From contig QIHU01000556.1 in NCBI GenBank assembly GCA_003231035.1, positions 1 through 5,829 on the forward strand: a DNA stretch of 5,829 nt, read 5' to 3'. The translations under genes and the position numbers were made by a program. Within the stretch, counting starts at the first letter, position 1. Every line of letters starts with the position of its first letter. The notes beneath the pieces were generated by a model. The model saw nothing but the letters and a program-made list of their open reading frames with translations, did not search any database and was not told the origin of the DNA. This DNA is from Acidobacteriota bacterium (GTDB lineage Bacteria; Acidobacteriota; Thermoanaerobaculia; Multivoradales; SZUA-115). Below are positions 1 to 5,185 of the stretch, in pieces.

Positions 1-581
1 TCGATGCCTTCGAGGGTGGCGCGCGGCTGGGTCATGCCGCCCTCGATCGCCTCTTGCAGGATGGCGATGTATTGGCCCACGTAGTCGGGCCAACCCTCCA
101 TGCGCTGGATGTAGTTCTCGTAGTCCTTGGCGGTGGCGAAGGGCATGTCGTTGGCCAACCGCGCAAAGCCGGTGTGGAAACCACTGTCGGCGGTGAAGGG
201 GAAGAGGTAGTGCTTTAGCTGGTAGGCGTCGACCGCGTCGCGCAGCTGACGCTCGAACAAGGCGCGGCTCACCCGATCGGTAGGGGGCAACTCGTCAGGA
301 TCGATCTTGTCGAGCCGCTCCAAGAGGTCGAGTCTAAAGGCGTTGCGCCGTTCGCGATCGGCCGCCGTTTGAGAGGGCAGGCGATCATTCCAGGTGTGGA
401 CGCCGACGGCGGTGGCGAAGAGCGGGTTCTCTTCGAGGTTCTGCTGCCAAGCTTCGTCGAACAGGCTGTGTAACGCCGCCGATTTCTCGCCGCCAGAGTG
501 GGTGTCCAGGGGGGGCGAATCAGTGCAGCCTTGGCTGAAGGTGACGAGCACGGAAAGGAAAATGGCTGAGCGGGTTTTCAT
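1..581 (-). CDS. DUF885-family putative lipoprotein, N-terminal part (runs off left edge)
   Basis: This is an open reading frame of 193 codons that continues past position 1. The protein starts MKTRSAIFLSVLVTFSQGC. That is a short basic start, a hydrophobic stretch and a cysteine at residue 19 preceded by Gly, which resembles a lipoprotein signal peptide, although Ser-Gln at -3/-2 makes a weak lipobox. The mature part (LFDEAWQQNLEENPLFAT, then a VGVHTWNDRLPS stretch, and later PFATAKDYENYIQRM with GWPDYV) matches the N-terminal pattern of DUF885 proteins as I know it. That family is usually about 550-620 residues, so about one third is visible. Many members carry a C-terminal zinc-peptidase-like HExxxGH motif, which would lie outside the window, so activity cannot be judged. 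An in-frame ATG at 587 is an alternative start. I prefer 581 because a GGGGG run lies 9 nt upstream, but neither start has a strong Shine-Dalgarno. The gene diverges from the polysaccharide operon and is probably unrelated in function. Family call fairly sure, function unknown. Confidence 0.82.
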   Translation of the reverse strand, partial: MKTRSAIFLSVLVTFSQGCTDSPPLDTHSGGEKSAALHSLFDEAWQQNLEENPLFATAVGVHTWNDRLPSQTAADRERRNAFRLDLLERLDKIDPDELPPTDRVSRALFERQLRDAVDAYQLKHYLFPFTADSGFHTGFARLANDMPFATAKDYENYIQRMEGWPDYVGQYIAILQEAIEGGMTQPRATLEGI

Positions 582-650
582 CGACATGGGCCCCCATGGG
601 TCGAGGTTGGGAGGGAGTAGGGTCTCAAGGCTTAAGTTCACACTGTACAG

Positions 651-704
651 GCAGACCCAACCGGCGGTCGATCGATCAGTCGAATTGACGACCTGTTGGT
701 CTGC
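651..704. repeat. Nested imperfect inverted repeat (possible cruciform or RNA hairpin)
   Basis: The outer arms GCAGACC (651-657) and GGTCTGC (698-704) are perfect 7-bp complements. After a single bulged C, AAC (659-661) pairs with GTT (695-697). Inside, GGTCG (666-670) pairs with CGACC (689-693), and TCGA (672-675) can pair with TCGA (680-683) around a four-base loop. This gives about 19 possible pairs in 54 nt, all nested. No T-run follows on either strand, so it does not look like an intrinsic terminator, and its place between divergent genes also argues against one. It could be an operator region or a structured leader of the leftward gene. The pairing is read from sequence; function is inference. 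Confidence 0.45.
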
Positions 705-952
705 ACGGGACAGTAGGCAGTTGGGAGCTAGAGGCCCGGCCGTAACCCGAAGGGCGCCAGGGTGCTATTTGATGTTGCGTTTATAGCTAAGGGCAGTGCG
801 GGTGAAGCAAAGATGCGATCTGGTAGAGCAGAATTTCATTGTTTATTATGTTGCAGTGGTCTTCACAACCCCTTGAAATCAATGGAGTTAGGCTGGGGGG
901 TGCGGGGAGTGAAATGTTTTTTTTCCTACGTCACTATAGAGAGAAGAGCCGG

Positions 953-982
953 TTGACCGAACCCGAAATACGTGTCTATACT
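953..982 (+). promoter_or_regulatory. Sigma70-type promoter of the polysaccharide operon
   Basis: A -35 box TTGACC (953-958, 5 of 6 to consensus) and a -10 box TATACT (977-982, 5 of 6) are separated by 18 bp. Transcription would begin near 988-990, giving a leader of about 70 nt before the GTG at 1058. It is the best promoter-like match I saw in the intergenic region and is correctly placed for the plus-strand operon. No extended -10 TG is present. A CCCCG/CGGGG inverted repeat (984-988 and 993-997) lies over the expected start site. Confidence 0.6.
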
Positions 983-1017
983 GCCCCGTCGCCGGGGACG
1001 AATAAGGAGCCAGGCGA

Positions 1018-1050
1018 TTCCGGTCGGGTTGGGATTTCGGCCGAAGGGAG
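1018..1050 (+). promoter_or_regulatory. Leader stem and ribosome binding site of the fusion gene
   Basis: The Shine-Dalgarno-like GGGAG (1046-1050) lies 7 nt before the GTG at 1058 and supports that start. Directly upstream, CGGTCG (1021-1026) can pair with CGGCCG (1038-1043), with one G-U pair. The stem can be extended by two U-A pairs past a bulged C (1018-1019 with 1044-1045), closing an 11-nt loop. The downstream arm is part of a perfect 10-bp palindrome, TTCGGCCGAA (1036-1045). The stem would end right next to the Shine-Dalgarno without covering it. The ribosome binding site is well supported; any regulatory role of the stem is speculative. Confidence 0.5.
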
Positions 1051-1057
1051 ATAGAAG

Positions 1058-2950
1058 GTGAGCATTGGAAGAGAAGCTCCACAGGGGCAACGGGGAGGTC
1101 GCACGTTCAGTCCACCTACGAGGGCCGTGGTGTTGGCTGGGAGTGTGGGTAGCGCGGGAATGTCTCTGGCCAACTACCGCCCGAAGCTGGCCTTCGAATT
1201 GGCTGGTAAGCCGCTGCTCGAGTATCAGCTCGCGGTGCTCCAGAGTGTCGGGGTCAAGCAGGTCGCTGTCGCCTCGGCTAGCCATCAGCAGCCTCTTTCG
1301 GACCTCATTCGCGAGGTAGCCTCGCGGGTGGAGGGCGGGATCGATGTTCAGTTCTTCGCCGAAGAGGATCCGCGTGGCACCGCGGGGGTATTGGGAGATT
1401 TGCGGGGTTTTCTGAACTCGGAACCATTCCTGGTAGTGGCTAGCCATCTCTTTCTGGAAGGGGATGAGCTGGCGGAGTTGCTCGCTGCCCACCAACAACG
1501 ACCTGCGGCGGCTACGGTGGCACTGCACCAGGCGGGGGGGCAAGGGTCGCTCCTCGAACGGATCCGTCTCGACTCCGAGGGTCGCGTTGAACAGATTCTC
1601 ACCTACCACTATTCGGGGGCACGTTCACAGTCGACCAGCGGCGTCTATTTGATCGAGGATTACCTCGGCAAGAAGCGCAAACCGTTAAATTCAGTGGGCC
1701 TCTACCTCTTCGAACCGGAGGTCCTCGAGTACATTCCGCGGCGCGGCTATCTGGACATCAAGGAGCAACTCCTGCCCCGTCTGCGCGAAGCCGGTTTGGC
1801 TGTCAACGGAGCGCGGCTCAACCACCGGGTGCGCAAGCTGGATCGCTTCCGGTCCTATTTCGATCTCAACCGTCAAGTCGTCGCCGAGCGGGTTGAGGCC
1901 GAGTGCGGTGACGGCACCGGGATGGTGGTGGGCGAAGGGGTCGAGATTTCCCCCAGCGCGAAGATCGAGGGCCCGGTGATCCTCGGGGCGGGTTGTGTGA
2001 TTGGCGAAGGAGCTCGGATCACCGGCCCGGTGAGCCTGGGAGCCCGTTGCCAGATCGGGTCCGGTGCCACCGTGCGCGATTCGATCCTCTCGCCGGGAGC
2101 CCGCATCGAGGCGGGGGGGACGATCGAGGAGAGTTTTGTCGACACCGATTGCGTCGCTTGCCGCCAGCGTCCCTTGCTGCGCAATATTGTGGTTGATTTG
2201 AAGCGCTTGCGCGGCCGCTTGACCTTGATCACCACCGAGAACGATCCCGGCTTTGAGTACACCTTTTGCGGCGGGCTAGCGCCACTGATTCGGCTAGCTC
2301 AAGAGCGGGCTTTTCATGCTACGAAGCGGGTGGTGGACGTGGTTGCCGCGACGACTCTTCTCCTCTTCTTAGCGCCGATTTTCGCCATCATCGCGGTGGC
2401 TATCCGACGCGACTCCGCGGGGCCGATCCTCTACTCGCAGCGGCGCTGCGGCAAAGACGGGCGTAAGTTCGCGATGCACAAATTTCGCTCCATGGTGGCC
2501 AATGCCGAGGCGGCGCACCACGAGTTGCTCGAACGCAAGGACATCGATGGGCCGATGTTCAAGATGCGCCGGGATCCTCGCGTAACGCGTATCGGGCGCT
2601 GGCTGCGCCGTACCAGTCTCGACGAGTTGCCGCAGTTGTTCAATGTGCTCAAGGGAGAGATGAGCTTGGTCGGTCCCCGACCGCTGATCATGGAAGAGAT
2701 GGAGTTTGCTCCCGCCTGGCGCGACTTGCGCTTGCGGGTCAAACCAGGGATTACCGGCCTGTGGCAGGTCTATGGACGAGACAGTATTGCGTTTCACGAT
2801 TGGATCGCCAATGACATCCGCTACGTAAAGGAGCAGTCGCTGTGGCTAGATTTCAAGATCCTCTTGCAGACCTTCAAGGTGTTGAAGGTCGAAAAGCCGC
2901 TGCGATCCAAGGCGGCCTCCAGCGGCCACGCCGAGGTGCTTCTGCGATGA
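1058..2950 (+). CDS. Fusion: degenerate nucleotidyltransferase-like domain, beta-helix, and UndP phosphoglycosyl transferase (630 aa)
   Basis: The likely role is the priming step of polysaccharide synthesis: transfer of a sugar 1-phosphate from a UDP-sugar to undecaprenyl phosphate at the inner membrane. Residues about 22-280 resemble sugar-1-phosphate nucleotidyltransferases (AVVLAG at 23-28, RPKLAFELAGKPLLEY at 41-56, DPRGTAG at 104-110, GYLDIKEQLLP at 230-240). However, the GGxGTR loop reads AGSVGSAGMS, and the metal-binding Asp of the usual NGD motif is His130 (ASH), so it may be inactive. Residues about 290-362 are hexapeptide repeats of a left-handed beta-helix (VILGAGCVIGEGARI and following). 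Residues about 418-610 are a bacterial sugar transferase domain of the monotopic type: hydrophobic segment 428-449 with Pro440, GPILYSQRRCGKDGR, MHKFRSM (473-479), catalytic pair Asp522-Glu523 in SLDELPQ, GPRPL, and KPGITGLWQV (562-571). The WQV form is typical of WcaJ-like enzymes, but the sugar is not predictable. The GTG start is the earliest possible (in-frame TAG at 1052) and has a ribosome binding site. The stop overlaps the next gene by 4 bp. Confidence 0.9.
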   Translation: MSIGREAPQGQRGGRTFSPPTRAVVLAGSVGSAGMSLANYRPKLAFELAGKPLLEYQLAVLQSVGVKQVAVASASHQQPLSDLIREVASRVEGGIDVQFFAEEDPRGTAGVLGDLRGFLNSEPFLVVASHLFLEGDELAELLAAHQQRPAAATVALHQAGGQGSLLERIRLDSEGRVEQILTYHYSGARSQSTSGVYLIEDYLGKKRKPLNSVGLYLFEPEVLEYIPRRGYLDIKEQLLPRLREAGLAVNGARLNHRVRKLDRFRSYFDLNRQVVAERVEAECGDGTGMVVGEGVEISPSAKIEGPVILGAGCVIGEGARITGPVSLGARCQIGSGATVRDSILSPGARIEAGGTIEESFVDTDCVACRQRPLLRNIVVDLKRLRGRLTLITTENDPGFEYTFCGGLAPLIRLAQERAFHATKRVVDVVAATTLLLFLAPIFAIIAVAIRRDSAGPILYSQRRCGKDGRKFAMHKFRSMVANAEAAHHELLERKDIDGPMFKMRRDPRVTRIGRWLRRTSLDELPQLFNVLKGEMSLVGPRPLIMEEMEFAPAWRDLRLRVKPGITGLWQVYGRDSIAFHDWIANDIRYVKEQSLWLDFKILLQTFKVLKVEKPLRSKAASSGHAEVLLR

Positions 2951-3696
2951 GACGACTGTGGGCGGCGGCGGCGCTGTGTACCGTGCTGCCGTGGTGGATA
3001 GGTTGCGTGGCGGCGACCCCTCCCGCTCAGACCGCGGCCATGGCTCCATCGCTGGAGGCGGTGGCCTCGTTACCGGTGGCGCCAGAGCCCAGCGAGTATC
3101 TCCTGCGTCGCGGCGATGTCCTAGAGGTCAAGTTTTTCTACAACTCGGAACTCAACGAGCGGCTACCGATCCGGCCCGACGGCAAGATCTCGCTCGCCTT
3201 GGTGGGTGAGATCGTGGCCGAGGGGCGCTCCGCCGCGAGCCTCCAGGCGGAGCTGGCCGAGCGCTACGCTTCCTCGCTGCGTCACCCCGAAGTGGCGGTG
3301 ATCGTCAAGGAAATCACCGGGATCAAGGTCTTTGTCGGCGGCGAGGTGCGCGCGGCGGGGGTGATCCACTCGGCGCAAGAGCTGACTTTGTTGCAAGCGG
3401 TGGTGCAGGCCGGTGGTTTTCTGCGCACAGCCAAAGTACGCAACGTGGTGGTGCTGCGCGATCAAGGAACCTCCGAACCCCTCTTCATGACCGTGGATCT
3501 GGCCAGCGATCTCGATGGAAGCGGGCTCGGCGGCGACATGAAACTCCACCCCGACGATATCGTCTTCGTACCCAAGACGAAGATCGCCAAGGTGGATCAG
3601 TTCGTCGCCCAGTACATCCGCGAGTTGATCCCCGTGGCGTTGAACCTGGGAGTTAGCTATCTGTACGGCGACACGGTTAGTTTGCGCGGCAACTGA
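2947..3696 (+). CDS. Wza-type outer-membrane polysaccharide export (OPX) lipoprotein, short form (249 aa)
   Basis: The protein belongs to the polysaccharide export family that passes capsule or exopolysaccharide across the outer membrane. The start (MRRLWAAAALCTVLPWWIGC) is a signal peptide with a likely lipidated Cys20, though Trp-Ile at -3/-2 is not a classical lipobox. Residues about 48-122 form the export domain (SEYLLRRGDVLEVKFFYNSELNERLPIRPDGKIS region, ending HPEVAVIVKE). Residues about 126-176 are an SLBB domain (KVFVGGEVRAAGVI, then LLQAVVQAGGFLRTAKV), and HPDDIVFVPK at 201-210 closes the fold. A short amphipathic helix follows (about 213-230, VDQFVAQYIRELIPV). At 249 residues it is much shorter than E. 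coli Wza (about 379), so an extended pore-forming region is reduced or absent. The ATG at 2947 overlaps the upstream stop (ATGA), implying translational coupling. An upstream in-frame ATG at 2842 lies inside the fusion gene and would bury the signal peptide, so I rejected it. Confidence 0.92.
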   Translation: MRRLWAAAALCTVLPWWIGCVAATPPAQTAAMAPSLEAVASLPVAPEPSEYLLRRGDVLEVKFFYNSELNERLPIRPDGKISLALVGEIVAEGRSAASLQAELAERYASSLRHPEVAVIVKEITGIKVFVGGEVRAAGVIHSAQELTLLQAVVQAGGFLRTAKVRNVVVLRDQGTSEPLFMTVDLASDLDGSGLGGDMKLHPDDIVFVPKTKIAKVDQFVAQYIRELIPVALNLGVSYLYGDTVSLRGN

Positions 3697-3737
3697 CGGC
3701 CGGCTCGTCGACTCTCTTGGAATCCACGCTGACGCTT

Positions 3738-3743
3738 GGGAGA
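3738..3743 (+). promoter_or_regulatory. Ribosome binding site deciding the flippase start
   Basis: GGGAGA lies 8 nt before the GTG at 3752 and supports that start over the next in-frame ATG at 3782. It sits in the 55-bp gap after the OPX gene (3697-3751). Apart from a weak 4-bp GACG/CGTC inverted repeat just after the OPX stop, the gap holds no terminator or promoter that I can recognise. Confidence 0.55.
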
Positions 3744-3751
3744 TTGAATCT

Positions 3752-5185
3752 GTGGCCTCACTAGTCTCCAACGGGATTGCCATGCTGGCGGCGCGGCTCG
3801 CGGTGCCGGTGTTCGGCATAGCGATCAACGTGGGCATCGGGCGGATACTCGGTGTCGAGACCTTTGGTGTGTACGTTCAACTGGTCGCTCTATTGCTCAT
3901 CACCCAGACGCTGGCGGGAGCCGGGCTGCCGCTGTTGCTGGCTCGCGATCTGGCGGCCCATCCCGGGGATCGTGCCGCGATCTTGGGCAAGTCGCGCAAG
4001 CTGAGCTTGCTCAGCGCCGCTCTAGCCACCGCCGGCTTCGTCGCCTACGCCTACTTCCTGCTGCCGATCGACCGGTTGCCGCCGGCCCTGCTCCTCGCCA
4101 CGACCCTCTTGCCCTCCGCGTGGATGGCCATTCAAGAAGGCGTTTTCGTGGCGGCGCACGCGCATCATCGTTGGACCTGGGTGGTCTTCGCGGAGAACGG
4201 CTTGAAGGTCGCGCTGGCCTTTGCCGCCTTCTTCCTAGGGGGTGGCATCGTGAGCTTGTGCGCGGCGATTGCGCTGGCCCGGTGCGCTGCCTGTGCCCTC
4301 GGCGCGGCACAGATGCGAAAGATGGGAGTGATCGCCACGGCGCTCGGTTGGCGCCAGAGTGTCGAGTTCTTCCGTCAGGTAGTGCCCTTCGCCGCGGTGA
4401 TGACCTTGTCGATGGTCTATTTTCGCCTCGATGTCTTGATGATGGAGCCCCTTCGTGGCGCGGCCGAGACCGGTTTGTATGGGGCCTGTTTGGCTTTCTT
4501 TTCGCTGGCCCTGCTCCTGCCTTCGAGCGCCATGTCGGCGGTGTACCCACGCTTGTCTTCAGCCTTTCGCGACTCGACCCAAGGGTATGCCAAGGCCACC
4601 CTGATGACGGCGAAGTTGCTGCCCTTGGCGATGGTTCCGGTCGCTTTGGGGTTGATTCTTTTCGGCGGTTCGTTGCTGAAGGTTTTCGGCGCCGAGTTCG
4701 CCGCCGCCGCGCCGGCGCTAAGCTTGCTTGCCGCGACCTTGCCGCTCCATGCGCTCAACGGTGTGTTCGGACAGGGCTTGCAGGCGGCGAAGTTGCAGGT
4801 CGCGGTCCTTGGCTTGGTGGTGGCGGTGGTGGCGGCGCACCTACTCTTCAACCGTGTCTCAATCGCTCATTTCGGGCTGACCGGCGCGCCGCTGGCGATG
4901 TTGGCTTCGTCGCTGTTGATGACTCTAGGCACGGCGACGATCTTTCATCGTCGTATCGCTGCCTTGAGATTCACCGGTCGCGGGCTCCTTGCGGTGCTGG
5001 CCGTGGTGGTGCCTCTGGGTCTGGCACTGAGCGCACCCGCGACCTGGCGATTGGCCGCCATTGGGGCCGCCTCGGTCGGCTTTCTCGTCGCCGCTTCAGG
5101 CGTGCTCAGCCCCGCCGAGAGGCACCGGCTGGTGGCCGCGATGCCGAAACGTCTCCGGCGATCGGCGCAAGGTGGGACCTCGTGA
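3752..5185 (+). CDS. Wzx-type lipid-linked oligosaccharide flippase, MOP superfamily (477 aa)
   Basis: This is an inner-membrane protein that would flip undecaprenyl-pyrophosphate-linked repeat units to the periplasmic side. It is very hydrophobic, with about 12-14 predicted membrane segments by eye (for example near 12-34, 40-63, 87-104, 111-133, 207-225, 243-264, 288-305, 350-366, 376-397, 411-428 and 433-450). Family-typical signs are the N-terminal GRILGVETFGVYVQL (30-44), where Wzx and related transporters carry a Gly-rich lg..fG.y pattern, and YFRLDVLMMEPLRGAAETG (223-241), matching the Wzx pattern with Arg and Asp in the helix followed by a vGlY motif. The length is normal for the family, and the C-terminal tail is basic (KRLRR), as expected on the cytoplasmic side. 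The GTG start is chosen from its ribosome binding site. The stop overlaps the next start by 4 bp (GTGA). A related MOP transporter is possible, but the neighbours favour Wzx. Confidence 0.88.
   Translation: MASLVSNGIAMLAARLAVPVFGIAINVGIGRILGVETFGVYVQLVALLLITQTLAGAGLPLLLARDLAAHPGDRAAILGKSRKLSLLSAALATAGFVAYAYFLLPIDRLPPALLLATTLLPSAWMAIQEGVFVAAHAHHRWTWVVFAENGLKVALAFAAFFLGGGIVSLCAAIALARCAACALGAAQMRKMGVIATALGWRQSVEFFRQVVPFAAVMTLSMVYFRLDVLMMEPLRGAAETGLYGACLAFFSLALLLPSSAMSAVYPRLSSAFRDSTQGYAKATLMTAKLLPLAMVPVALGLILFGGSLLKVFGAEFAAAAPALSLLAATLPLHALNGVFGQGLQAAKLQVAVLGLVVAVVAAHLLFNRVSIAHFGLTGAPLAMLASSLLMTLGTATIFHRRIAALRFTGRGLLAVLAVVVPLGLALSAPATWRLAAIGAASVGFLVAASGVLSPAERHRLVAAMPKRLRRSAQGGTS

Larger units (their letters stand above)
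582..1057. other. Divergent intergenic region
   Basis: These 476 bp separate the leftward DUF885 gene from the rightward polysaccharide operon. I find no convincing gene: the open frames here are short, lack family resemblance and mostly run into neighbouring genes in the wrong frame. The region contains a nested inverted repeat (651-704), the 8-bp palindrome CTGTACAG (643-650), an AT-richer stretch around 830-945 with a run of eight T (917-924), a sigma70-type promoter (953-982) and the operon leader. No clear promoter for the leftward gene is visible. The best minus-strand candidate is TATAAA (785 down to 780) with a poor -35 TTGCTT (810-805, 19-bp spacer), too weak to annotate separately. 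Confidence 0.8.

Noticed and set aside
595..597. Minus-strand ATG at 597 as the DUF885 start.
   Set aside because: It is out of frame with the DUF885 reading frame; only 587 and 581 are in frame.
394..786. Open plus-strand frame of 130 residues at the left.
   Set aside because: Its first part is antisense to the DUF885 gene and the rest is intergenic. It has no family resemblance and its composition looks like a shadow frame.
866..924. Run of eight T as the tail of an intrinsic terminator.
   Set aside because: No stable stem directly precedes it; the only pairing (CCCC with GGGG) has a loop of about 20-25 nt. There is also no plus-strand gene upstream to terminate.
927..944. TACGTCACTATAGAGAGA resembles the phage T7 RNA polymerase promoter core.
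   Set aside because: It lacks two bases of the consensus (AC before TCACTATAG), so the spacing of the recognition part is broken. There is no phage gene nearby. Most likely chance.
984..997. CCCCG/CGGGG hairpin just after the -10 box as a possible terminator or attenuator.
   Set aside because: Only 5 bp, no following T-run, and it sits at the expected transcription start, so it would not form a useful RNA hairpin.
926..1609. Minus-strand open frame of 227 residues.
   Set aside because: Antisense to the nucleotidyltransferase domain, which has clear family motifs. The antisense protein has none and would read through the operon promoter.
3163..3837. Minus-strand open frame of 224 residues.
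   Set aside because: Antisense to the OPX gene, rich in His, Gln and Asp as is usual for mirror frames of GC-rich genes, with no recognisable domain.
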